Assembly: GCA_031268245.1 (NCBI GenBank)
Contig: JAIRXN010000096.1
Location: forward strand, 1-6,537
DNA length: 6,537 nucleotides
From: Treponema sp.
GTDB lineage: Bacteria; Spirochaetota; Spirochaetia; Treponematales; Breznakiellaceae
Direction of reading: 5' to 3'
The notes below the pieces were generated by a model. It was not told the origin of the DNA. It saw nothing but the letters and a program-made list of their open reading frames with translations, and did no database searches. This document shows, in pieces, positions 1 through 6,234 of the stretch (position 1 is the stretch's first letter; each line of letters begins with the position of its first letter). The position numbers were made by a program, and so were the translations under genes.

Positions 1-1
1 G

Positions 2-2572
2 TTATTCTGGAGACCGCCGGCGGGGTTTCCCAGCCTTATAAGACTTCTGCGGAGTCTTGAGAATACCCGGCCCAAAGAGAATGGCGAAAGCATCATCGGC
101 TCTCTCCACAAAGTCCGCCTTGAGCGCATCCCGGATATCTTTATCCAGTTCTTCCCAGTCTTCCCCGTTTTCCAGGGGGAGCAGCACCCGTTCAATGCCG
201 TTCCTTATGGCGGCAAGGAGTTTTTCCTTAAGCCCCCCGATGGGGAGTATCTTGCCTGTCAGGGTAAGTTCCCCGGTCATGGCAATGCCCGGCAAGGGCG
301 CTTTCCGGCAAAGCGTGGAAAGGAGGGAAGCCGCCAGGGTTATCCCCGCGGAGGGCCCGTCCTTGGGTATGGCCCCTTCCGGCACATGGATGTGAAAAGC
401 GTATTTTCCAATATTCTTGAATTTGAAATGATAGTTATCCTGCACACTGCGGAGGTAGGAGAGGGCAATCCTGGCGCTTTCCTTCATCACGTCTCCCAGA
501 TTTCCGGTGATGATTAAATCTCCGCTGCCGGGGAAACGGCTGGTCTCTACAGGCAGCATGGCCCCGCCTGTTTCAGTCCATGCAAGACCGTATGTAACCC
601 CGATCCGGGCTTCCTTGAATACCACATCGTTTTTGTACTTCCTCCGGCCCAGAAGTTTTTCAAGATCCCCTTTTGAGATAATCTTTTTGAAAGAACCGAT
701 CGGTTTACTCTGCCTTTCGGAAAGTTCCCCTTCCTTCCCCGCCGCTTCGCTTAAGTGTTCGGCTTCATTTTGAGGAACGGGCTGTTCCATTCTGTAACCT
801 CTTTTTACCGCATCCCTGGCAATGCGGCGGATACAGCGGGCAATCTCCCGTTCCAGGTTCCGTACTCCCGATTCCATGGTCCAGTGCCGGATTATCTCCA
901 GCAGCGCATCATCCCTGATGCCGATCTTCGCATCGCTAAGACCGTTTTCCTCAAGCTCCTTGGGAAAGAGAAACTGTTTTGCTATCGAAAGTTTTTCGTT
1001 TTCCCCGTAACCGGGTATCTCAATAATCTCCATCCGGTCCAAAAGGGGGTAGGGAATTCCATAGAGTGAATTTGCGGTAGTGATGAAAAGCACCTTGGAC
1101 AGATCGTAGGCCAGTTCCAGATAGTGATCGGTAAAACTTGAATTCTGTTCCGGATCCAGCACCTCAAGCAGGGCGGAGGCAGGATCTCCCCGGAAGTCGC
1201 TGGAAAGCTTGTCGATTTCATCCAGCAGAAACACGGGGTTCATCGTCCTGGCTTTCCGCATGGACTGGATGATCTTCCCCGGCAAGGCTCCCACATACGT
1301 CTTGCGGTGGCCCCGGATTTCGGCCTCATCCCGTACTCCGCCCAGAGAGATCCGTACAAACCGGCGGCCCAAAGACCGCGCCACCGACTTCCCGAGGCTT
1401 GTCTTCCCCGTTCCCGGCGGCCCCACAAAGCAGAGAATGGGCCCGCGGATAACCGCCTTTTCATTGCTGCCCCCGAAAAGCTGCCGTACCGCAATGAATT
1501 CCAGAATACGTTCCTTGGCCTTCTTCATGCCGAAGTGGTCCTCGTTAAGGATCTTCTCCGCTTCCGAAAGTTCAATGGAATCGGGACTGTACTCGCTCCA
1601 TGGGAGGTCTGCCAGCCATTCAAGGTAACCGCGCAGAACTCCTGCTTCAGGGGAAAGCGGCTGGAGGCGGCGGATTCTTTTTATTTCCTTCCGGGCCTTT
1701 TCCAGCACTTCCTCTCCGGGATTCTTTGCTATTAAGACCTTTTCTATTTCTTCAAATTCATCAACCGCATCTTCCTTGCCCAGTTCCTTGTTGATCTCCC
1801 GGAGTTGTTCGTTGAGGAAGTATTCCCGCTGATTCCGTTCCATCCGGCTTTTTACCTTACCGGAAATGTTTCTCTGAATTCCAAAGATCTCGTTTTCCGC
1901 TTCAAGGCTTTCAAGAACGGCGATAAGCCTGTCCCGGGGATCCTCAATACCGATAAGCGTCAGTTTCCTGTCCACCCGCACCGCCAGGGAATTGCAGACA
2001 AGGTTGCAAAGCCGCTCCGGGTTTTCGCTCCGTTCAACCGCAGAGATCGTTTCGGTTGAGATTTTTTTTGAAAGTTCCGCATACTGGACAAAGGATTTCT
2101 GTACAGCCCTCATCAAGGCTTCTGTTTCCGAATCAAGGGACTCTCCGCTTTTTACGGCCTTGAAGGGCTTTACCCAGACTTTGACATGCTCCTTGTCTTC
2201 TTCGGCATTGACCACGATTCCCCTGTATTCTCCCTGCAGTACAATCCGGAAACCGCCGTCCGGAAGCCGCAAATGCTGGATGATTCGTACCACCGTTCCT
2301 ACCGGAGAAGTACTGCTGTCTTCTTTGGACTTTGTAGAGGCGGCAAAGAGCCTCAGTTCCTGCCGCAGGGCTGTTTCAACGGCAAGAACTCCCGGCTTCT
2401 GGGTTATAAAAAGCGGAGCCACCGTGTTAGGAAAGAGAACCAGTTCCTTTAAGGGGAGGAGGGGAAAGGATTCGATAATGGCCGCAGCGTTACTGTCACC
2501 CAGAATATTCAGAGCGAGGCTGCCGGTTTTGCCTTTTAATGCGGAAAAGAACTGTGAGACGCCGCCTTTCAT
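2..2572 (-). CDS. lon: Lon ATP-dependent protease, complete
   Basis: This is an 856-residue cytoplasmic AAA+ serine protease of the LonA type, which unfolds and degrades damaged and regulatory proteins. The LonN domain spans about residues 36-225 and starts at FPLLPLKELVLFPN. A charged helical linker follows at about 230-330, with the family motif EYFLNEQLREINKELG. The ATPase has Walker A GPPGTGKT (384-391, K390), Walker B FLLDEID (D451, E452), a sensor-1 asparagine near 501 and a sensor-2 arginine in GVRNLER (R571). The protease domain has the catalytic dyad S741 (PKDGPSAG) and K784 (GGLKEK), 43 residues apart as in E. coli Lon. The protein is longer than E. coli Lon (784). The extra length comes from an N-terminal extension of about 35 residues, a polar insert near 595-627 and a basic tail. 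The start ATG overlaps the clpX stop as ATGA. Only a weak GAG lies upstream, so coupling to clpX translation is likely. The TAA stop is at positions 2-4, so any terminator lies outside the window. Confidence 0.98.
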   Translation of the reverse strand: MKGGVSQFFSALKGKTGSLALNILGDSNAAAIIESFPLLPLKELVLFPNTVAPLFITQKPGVLAVETALRQELRLFAASTKSKEDSSTSPVGTVVRIIQHLRLPDGGFRIVLQGEYRGIVVNAEEDKEHVKVWVKPFKAVKSGESLDSETEALMRAVQKSFVQYAELSKKISTETISAVERSENPERLCNLVCNSLAVRVDRKLTLIGIEDPRDRLIAVLESLEAENEIFGIQRNISGKVKSRMERNQREYFLNEQLREINKELGKEDAVDEFEEIEKVLIAKNPGEEVLEKARKEIKRIRRLQPLSPEAGVLRGYLEWLADLPWSEYSPDSIELSEAEKILNEDHFGMKKAKERILEFIAVRQLFGGSNEKAVIRGPILCFVGPPGTGKTSLGKSVARSLGRRFVRISLGGVRDEAEIRGHRKTYVGALPGKIIQSMRKARTMNPVFLLDEIDKLSSDFRGDPASALLEVLDPEQNSSFTDHYLELAYDLSKVLFITTANSLYGIPYPLLDRMEIIEIPGYGENEKLSIAKQFLFPKELEENGLSDAKIGIRDDALLEIIRHWTMESGVRNLEREIARCIRRIARDAVKRGYRMEQPVPQNEAEHLSEAAGKEGELSERQSKPIGSFKKIISKGDLEKLLGRRKYKNDVVFKEARIGVTYGLAWTETGGAMLPVETSRFPGSGDLIITGNLGDVMKESARIALSYLRSVQDNYHFKFKNIGKYAFHIHVPEGAIPKDGPSAGITLAASLLSTLCRKAPLPGIAMTGELTLTGKILPIGGLKEKLLAAIRNGIERVLLPLENGEDWEELDKDIRDALKADFVERADDAFAILFGPGILKTPQKSYKAGKPRRRSPE

Positions 2573-3822
2573 GCACTCTTTGCCAGCGGGTGGATCTCCG
2601 GCGGTTCAGCCTTCTCCACCACTTCCTGGGTGATGGTAACCTGTTTTTCACCTTCTATTGACGGAATTTCATACATGATATCGGTCATGATTTTTTCTAC
2701 AATGGCCCGTAGTCCCCTGGCGCCGGTTTTTTGTTTGATGGCCGTATCGGCAATGGCGTTGATGGCCCCTTCGGTAAATTCAAGTTTTACATTGTCAATA
2801 GCCAGGGAAGCCTGGTACTGCTTGACGATGGCGTTCCTCGGCTCGGTGATGATCCGCTTCAGATCGCCCTGCTTGAGTTCCTCAAGACTCACGGTAATAG
2901 GAAGCCTGCCGATAAATTCGGGGATCATGCCGTAATGGATAAGATCGTCGGGGTGCAGGGCATCAAAAAGTTCCTTGATGCTTTTGCTTCCCCTCTCGGT
3001 ACTCTCCGCTCCGAAACCCATTGGATGCTGAATCACCCGCTGTTCAATCATCTTATCCAGGCCGACAAAAGCGCCGCCGCAGATAAAGAGAATATCGCTG
3101 GTATTTATCCGGATCATCTCCTGATTGGGATGCTTGCGGCCTCCCTGGGGCGGCACACTGGCTACGGTGCCCTCGATAATCTTGAGGAGAGCCTGCTGCA
3201 CACCTTCGCCTGAAACGTCCCTGGTAATGGAGACATTTTCCCCCTTCCGGGCAATCTTATCGATTTCATCAATATACACGATACCCCGTTCGGCCGAGGC
3301 AATGTTCCCGCCCGCATTCTGAATCAGCTTGAGGAGGATATTTTCAACATCTTCACCCACATAACCCGCCTCGGTGAGGGTAGTGGCATCGACAATGGCA
3401 AAGGGCACCTTGAGTTTGCGGGCCAGAGTTTTGGCCAGGAGAGTTTTCCCCGTTCCCGTGGGGCCGATAAGAAGCACATTTGATTTTTCAATTTCGACAT
3501 CATCCGGTTCCTGGGCAGGGTTGGCAATACGCTTGTAGTGATTATACACCGCCACGGAGAGAGCCTTCTTTGCCGCTTCCTGACCGATTATGTAGCTGTC
3601 AAGGTAAGTCTTGATCTCCCTGGGAGTGGGAATGTCGCCTGTAAACTGGGCTGCCAGTTCATGATCCTCTTCGCTTAGGATCTTCCGGCAGACTTCGACA
3701 CACTCATCGCAGATAAATATGTCCTTGGGCCCTGCAATAAGCCGCCGGGCCATTCCCGCACTCTTACCGCAGAAGGAGCAGATACGCTCAAAATTGTTTG
3801 TGTTGTTACGAAACTTTGCCAT
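2569..3822 (-). CDS. clpX: ClpX, ATPase subunit of the ClpXP protease
   Basis: This 417-residue AAA+ unfoldase recognises substrates, unfolds them and threads them into ClpP. Visible elements in order are: an N-terminal zinc-binding domain with C15/C18 and C38/C41; Walker A GPTGTGKT (120-127, K126); pore-1 loop GYVG (153-156); Walker B IVYIDEID (D185, E186); RKH loop (229-231); ClpP-docking tripeptide MGF (268-270) where E. coli has IGF; arginine finger in PEFIGR (R306); and sensor-2 in GARGLR (R369). The frame stays open 12 codons further upstream, to 3858. The ATG at 3822 is preferred because it gives the usual MAKF-type N-terminus before the zinc domain. It also has an AAGGGAG Shine-Dalgarno four bases upstream. 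That start lies inside the end of clpP (17-bp overlap), and the gene overlaps lon by 4 bp. Both overlaps support one operon with coupled translation. Confidence 0.98.
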   Translation of the reverse strand: MAKFRNNTNNFERICSFCGKSAGMARRLIAGPKDIFICDECVEVCRKILSEEDHELAAQFTGDIPTPREIKTYLDSYIIGQEAAKKALSVAVYNHYKRIANPAQEPDDVEIEKSNVLLIGPTGTGKTLLAKTLARKLKVPFAIVDATTLTEAGYVGEDVENILLKLIQNAGGNIASAERGIVYIDEIDKIARKGENVSITRDVSGEGVQQALLKIIEGTVASVPPQGGRKHPNQEMIRINTSDILFICGGAFVGLDKMIEQRVIQHPMGFGAESTERGSKSIKELFDALHPDDLIHYGMIPEFIGRLPITVSLEELKQGDLKRIITEPRNAIVKQYQASLAIDNVKLEFTEGAINAIADTAIKQKTGARGLRAIVEKIMTDIMYEIPSIEGEKQVTITQEVVEKAEPPEIHPLAKSA

Positions 3823-4420
3823 GTTTCTCCCTTGCCAGGACAGAATCTGCCGCTCCATAGCTTACCGCATCCTGGGCCGACATGTAGAAATCCCGCTCCA
3901 TATCCCGGGCAATTTCATCATAACTCTTGCCTGTGTGTTGTGCAAAATATTCAATGGTAAGCCGCTTGAGGCGGATGATCTCCCGTGCCTGTATACCGAT
4001 ATCCCTGGCCTGTCCCTGGGCGCCGCCCCAAGGCTGGTGTATGAGTACCCTGGAAGACGGAAGCACCATGCGTTTTCCCGGCGCTCCGGCAACAAGAATG
4101 AGGGCCGCCATGCTGGCCGCCTGCCCGAGACATATCGTCTGTACATCACTTTTTACATACTGCATCGTATCGTAGATTGCAAGTCCGGCGGTAACGCTGC
4201 CGCCCGGAGAATTGATGTAGATGTTGATGTCTTTTTCCGTATCCTGTCCGTCGAGAAAGAGGAGCTGGGCCACGACAAGATCGGCGCTGATATCGTTTAT
4301 TTCACCGTCTATAAAGACGATCCGGTCTTTGAGAAGCCGGGAATAGATGTCATAGGAACGCTCTCCCTGACCGCTCTGTTCGATAACGTAAGGGACAAGA
4401 TTATTCATTTTTTCATTCAT
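3806..4420 (-). CDS. clpP: ClpP, proteolytic subunit of Clp protease
   Basis: This is a 204-residue serine peptidase that forms the two-ring, 14-subunit degradation chamber served by ClpX. The catalytic triad is complete: S103 in GQAASMAA, H128 in LIHQPWGG and D177 in ERDFYMSA. The S-H and H-D spacings of 25 and 49 residues match E. coli ClpP. The mature N-terminus probably begins near NLVPYVIEQ, which aligns with the axial-loop segment of other ClpPs, so any propeptide is only a few residues long. Two starts are possible, ATG at 4420 and ATG at 4408. Neither has a strong Shine-Dalgarno. With the first start, tig ends only 9 bp upstream, which favours translation by ribosomes finishing tig. 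The 3' end overlaps clpX by 17 bp. Length and motifs are those of an ordinary, active ClpP. Confidence 0.98.
   Translation of the reverse strand: MNEKMNNLVPYVIEQSGQGERSYDIYSRLLKDRIVFIDGEINDISADLVVAQLLFLDGQDTEKDINIYINSPGGSVTAGLAIYDTMQYVKSDVQTICLGQAASMAALILVAGAPGKRMVLPSSRVLIHQPWGGAQGQARDIGIQAREIIRLKRLTIEYFAQHTGKSYDEIARDMERDFYMSAQDAVSYGAADSVLAREKHGKVS
3827..3833 (-). promoter_or_regulatory. Ribosome binding site of clpX, inside clpP
   Basis: On the minus strand AAGGGAG lies four bases before the ATG at 3822. It sits within the last codons of clpP. It decides the clpX start against the in-frame ATG at 3858, which would add 12 residues unlike the family N-terminus. Confidence 0.75.
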
Positions 4421-4429
4421 AATTATAGT

Positions 4430-5791
4430 TTACTCATTATTACCCACAAGGTCGAGATAATTCATTTTTTTCCCCGGCTTCAGCGTATTTTCCGCCAGTA
4501 ACATATCGAAAAATTTACGCTCCTTGATGTATTCCTGCATGGCGTCGCCCTGATAGTACTTCTTGATCTCCTCTATCGGACTTCCCATTTCCTCCGCCAT
4601 ACGTTCAAATTCCTTTTCAACCTCATCGTCGCCGGCTTCAAGCTTTTCCTGCTCAATAAGGGTTTCCACAATAAGCCGGGAATGGAGGGCCCTGACGGCG
4701 TCGGTACGCCAGCCTTCCTGAATGGTCTCCTTGCCGTTTCCTTCGCCCGATTTTTCCATATTTGCGGTGAGGGCTTCCGCATCCACCCCGAACTGCCGGG
4801 CCAGATTCCGCCAGCGGCCTTCAAGCTCAAGCCGAATCATCGATTCCGGTACGTCCACAGGCGTGTTTTCCATTATTTTTTCCAGCAGCGCATTGATCTT
4901 CAGGTTTCTAAGCTGCTGTTCCAGGTTTCTGTTGAGCCGTTCCCGGATGCTGTTCTTGAGATCGTCAAGAGTCTTGTACTTTTCGTCCACATCCTGGGCC
5001 AGATCGTCGTCCAATTCGGGGAGTTTCTTTTCCTTGAGTGCGGTAAGCGTTACCCGGAGCTTCTTGGTCCTGCCGGCAAGATCCTTGTCGCTGAAATCTT
5101 CAGGATATGTCTTGTCGAAGTCTCTGGTTTCATCCTTCTTTATCCCCGCAATTTCATCATCGAAATGATAGAGATTGTAACCCGAACCCAGGGTAAAGGC
5201 AAAATCCTGCCGTTCCGAGCCGGGAATAACATTTCCGGCATCATCACATTCACAGTAGTTCACCGTAACTACATTGCCTATTTCCGCGGCGTCTCCGTCA
5301 TCACGGTCAAGCACAATGGCGTTCCGTTCCCGGAGCGCTTCCAGTTCCCGGTTGAGATCCTCATCGCTTACGGCAGCCTCGGGCGCCTCCGCTTCAATCC
5401 CCTTCCACGCGCTTACCGTTACCTTGGGCAGCACATCGTAAACGACAGAAAATTTGAGATCCTGATCCAGATCCAGTTTCGGTTCATCCTGAACCCGGGG
5501 GGTAGAGTAGGGCAGGGGACGGTCTTCCCTGGTAAAAGCTTCATCCGTAAAGATGTCGGTAATGGATTTTTCGATGATCCGCCCCAGGGCCTCCCCTTTC
5601 AGGGCTTCGCCGAATTTTCTGATCAACACTTCCCGGGGTACCTTTCCCCTGCGGAAGCCGGGCATCTGAACGTTTTTGGTATAATCTTTCAGCAGATCAT
5701 CATACTGGGAGCGGACATCATCCTTTCCCACGGTGACGGTAAGTTTTACGCTTGATTTTTCCAGCCGCTCAAGTTCTTTGCTTAAAGCCAT
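4430..5791 (-). CDS. tig: Trigger factor, ribosome-associated chaperone and prolyl isomerase
   Basis: This 453-residue protein binds ribosomal protein L23 at the exit tunnel and shields nascent chains. The N-terminal ribosome-binding domain carries the signature GFRRGKVP at residues 45-52. An FKBP-like peptidyl-prolyl isomerase domain follows at about 165-250 (VTVNYCECDD through the LAGRTKKLRVTL segment). The C-terminal chaperone domain, helical and highly charged, is built from about 115-150 plus 260-453. The reading frame is open to an ATG at 5935. The start at 5791 is chosen because MALSKELERLEKSSVKLTV matches the family N-terminus and AAGGA lies six bases upstream. A second ATG two codons earlier (5797) touches that AAGGA directly and is less likely. 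This is the first protein gene of the cluster, 9 bp before clpP. Its leader contains a copy of the tRNA-Leu 3' end (5816-5835). Confidence 0.97.
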   Translation of the reverse strand: MALSKELERLEKSSVKLTVTVGKDDVRSQYDDLLKDYTKNVQMPGFRRGKVPREVLIRKFGEALKGEALGRIIEKSITDIFTDEAFTREDRPLPYSTPRVQDEPKLDLDQDLKFSVVYDVLPKVTVSAWKGIEAEAPEAAVSDEDLNRELEALRERNAIVLDRDDGDAAEIGNVVTVNYCECDDAGNVIPGSERQDFAFTLGSGYNLYHFDDEIAGIKKDETRDFDKTYPEDFSDKDLAGRTKKLRVTLTALKEKKLPELDDDLAQDVDEKYKTLDDLKNSIRERLNRNLEQQLRNLKINALLEKIMENTPVDVPESMIRLELEGRWRNLARQFGVDAEALTANMEKSGEGNGKETIQEGWRTDAVRALHSRLIVETLIEQEKLEAGDDEVEKEFERMAEEMGSPIEEIKKYYQGDAMQEYIKERKFFDMLLAENTLKPGKKMNYLDLVGNNE

Positions 5792-5797
5792 GGTCAT

Positions 5798-5802
5798 TCC
5801 TT
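5798..5802 (-). promoter_or_regulatory. Ribosome binding site of tig
   Basis: On the minus strand AAGGA lies six bases before the ATG at 5791. It selects this start over the ATG at 5797, which abuts it, and over the in-frame ATG at 5935. The AT-rich run just upstream (TATTCTATAAAA) resembles a -10 region. However, it lies almost on the ribosome site and no matching -35 is seen, so I do not call a promoter there. Confidence 0.75.
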
Positions 5803-5815
5803 GTTTTATAGAATA

Positions 5816-5835
5816 CGTGCGAGAGAAGGGACTTG
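5816..5835 (-). repeat. Direct copy of the tRNA-Leu 3' end in the tig leader
   Basis: These 20 bases are identical to 6063-6082 and lie in the same orientation, 247 bp apart. The copied part corresponds to the end of the T-loop, the 3' half of the T-stem, the whole 3' acceptor strand, the discriminator base and two bases beyond. The match ends abruptly at the T-loop, and no remaining tRNA body lies next to it. It therefore resembles either an attachment-site scar of an integrative element or one end of a small tRNA-derived repeat. It ends 14 bases before the tig ribosome site. Confidence 0.85.
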
Positions 5836-5890
5836 GCCTCCGGCCCTCAGCGTCCTGCTTCGGGCTTCCGGCCCGCGGTTCAGTCCTGCC

Positions 5891-5915
5891 GGCGCCATCC
5901 TTGGCGCCTTTTCTT
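5891..5915 (+). terminator. Terminator-like GC hairpin with T tract, plus strand
   Basis: ggcgcc (5891-5896) and ggcgcc (5903-5908) form a six-pair, all-GC stem with a six-base loop, followed by TTTTCTT. It looks like an intrinsic terminator for plus-strand transcription. No plus-strand gene lies upstream of it in the window, so it may stop antisense transcription toward tig or simply be part of the repeat region. Read on the minus strand it has no T tract and should not stop tRNA-to-tig readthrough. Confidence 0.35.
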
Positions 5916-5967
5916 CCCGGGCCTGTAAAATTCACCGCAAACTACGGCTTTCGTTAGGCCCTGCGCC

Positions 5968-6004
5968 GTGAAACATTAAATCGGCAACATGCTCAATGTT
6001 TCAC
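5968..6004. repeat. 10-bp inverted repeat (hairpin) between tRNA-Leu and tig
   Basis: gtgaaacatt at 5968-5977 is the exact reverse complement of aatgtttcac at 5995-6004, with a 17-base spacer. No T tract follows on either strand, so it is not a standard terminator. It could be an operator-like palindrome or an internal fold of the repeat region. No known operator such as CIRCE was recognised. Confidence 0.6.
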
Positions 6005-6038
6005 ATGCCTGTTCCGGGCGTGGTCAGCGGACTGAACC

Positions 6039-6056
6039 GTTCAAGTCCCTTCTTTC
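6039..6056 (+). repeat. Inverted copy of the tRNA-Leu T-arm and acceptor 3' strand
   Basis: The plus strand here reads like the 3' end of the tRNA, which itself is on the minus strand. Positions 6039-6053 are the exact reverse complement of 6071-6085, and two further bases match after one mismatch. The copy begins 8 bases past the tRNA discriminator base. In a precursor transcript it could pair with the tRNA's own 3' part across a 17-base loop. Confidence 0.85.
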
Positions 6057-6064
6057 TTACTGCG

Positions 6065-6145
6065 TGCGAGAGAAGGGACTTGAACCCTTATGCCAAAGGC
6101 ACCAGATCCTAAGTCTGGCGTGTCTGCCAATTTCACCACTCTCGC
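6065..6145 (-). tRNA. tRNA-Leu, anticodon UAG
   Basis: An 81-base class II tRNA folds completely. The acceptor is GCGAGAG paired with CTCTCGC, with discriminator A at 6065. The D-arm begins GTGAAATTGGC. The anticodon stem CCAGA/TCTGG encloses the loop CTTAGGA, which gives anticodon TAG (UAG) for CUN leucine codons. The long variable arm TGCC-TTT-GGCA is typical of leucine tRNAs. The T-arm is AAGGG-TTCAAGT-CCCTT. CCA is not encoded (the next bases are CGCA) and must be added by the CCA-adding enzyme. A matching promoter lies upstream. The 3' part is repeated directly at 5816-5835 and inverted at 6039-6056. Confidence 0.97.
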
Positions 6146-6183
6146 GCGGCGCCTTTGCAGAGGCCGATCCCTAAAATTGAGTA

Positions 6184-6212
6184 ATTCTACCGAAAACGGG
6201 GGCTTTAATCAA
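6184..6212 (-). promoter_or_regulatory. Sigma70-type promoter of tRNA-Leu
   Basis: On the minus strand TTGATT (6207-6212) and TAGAAT (6184-6189) are separated by exactly 17 bases. They match TTGACA at four of six positions and TATAAT at five of six. The expected start near 6177 leaves a leader of about 30 bases before the tRNA. It is the best promoter visible upstream of the tig-clpP-clpX-lon set. Confidence 0.7.
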
Positions 6213-6234
6213 CTGCCGATGCAGGGCCGGCGCA

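Larger units (their letters stand above)
5821..6056. repeat. Small foldback, MITE-like repeat region between tRNA-Leu and tig
   Basis: The outer ends 5821-5835 and 6042-6056 are inverted repeats, matching at 14 of 15 positions. A second inverted pair, 5876-5886 and 6029-6039, is exact over 11 bases (ggactgaaccg and its complement). A third, 5968-5977 and 5995-6004, is exact over 10 bases. The interior has no plausible gene and a GC-rich left half with several small palindromes. The overall shape suggests a non-coding foldback or dispersed repeat element. This is an inference from one copy, and the outer ends coincide with tRNA-Leu sequence. I see no certain target-site duplication. Confidence 0.5.

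Noticed and set aside
1992..2633. 213-codon open frame on the plus strand opposite the lon N-terminal region
   Set aside because: It is a serine/arginine-rich composition shadow of lon and crosses the lon/clpX junction. There is no family resemblance.
3719..4501. 260-codon open frame on the plus strand opposite clpP and clpX
   Set aside because: It spans the antisense of two well-identified genes and their junction, with no protein-family character and no ribosome site worth noting.
4682..5755. 357-codon open frame on the plus strand opposite tig
   Set aside because: It lies entirely antisense to a gene with clear trigger-factor motifs, has no recognisable domain, and is best explained by codon bias of tig leaving the opposite frame open.
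2569..5791. A CRISPR array, riboswitch or other regulatory RNA within the operon
   Set aside because: Genes overlap or are separated by 9 bases, leaving no room, and no periodic repeat was seen.
5803..5814. TATTCTATAAAA as a tig promoter -10
   Set aside because: It almost touches the ribosome site and no -35-like hexamer lies at 16-18 bases, so it would give an almost leaderless message.
5792..5935. 48-residue N-terminal extension of trigger factor from the ATG at 5935
   Set aside because: The extension runs through the repeat region and the tRNA-like copy and is unlike any trigger-factor N-terminus. The ATG at 5791 has a well-placed AAGGA.
5919..5961. gggcct and aggccc as an additional hairpin
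   Set aside because: Six bases with a 31-base spacer is within chance expectation in GC-rich sequence.
5989..6174. 61-codon plus-strand frame containing VREKGLEPLCQRHQ
   Set aside because: This is the reverse strand of tRNA-Leu read as protein, a common false gene prediction.
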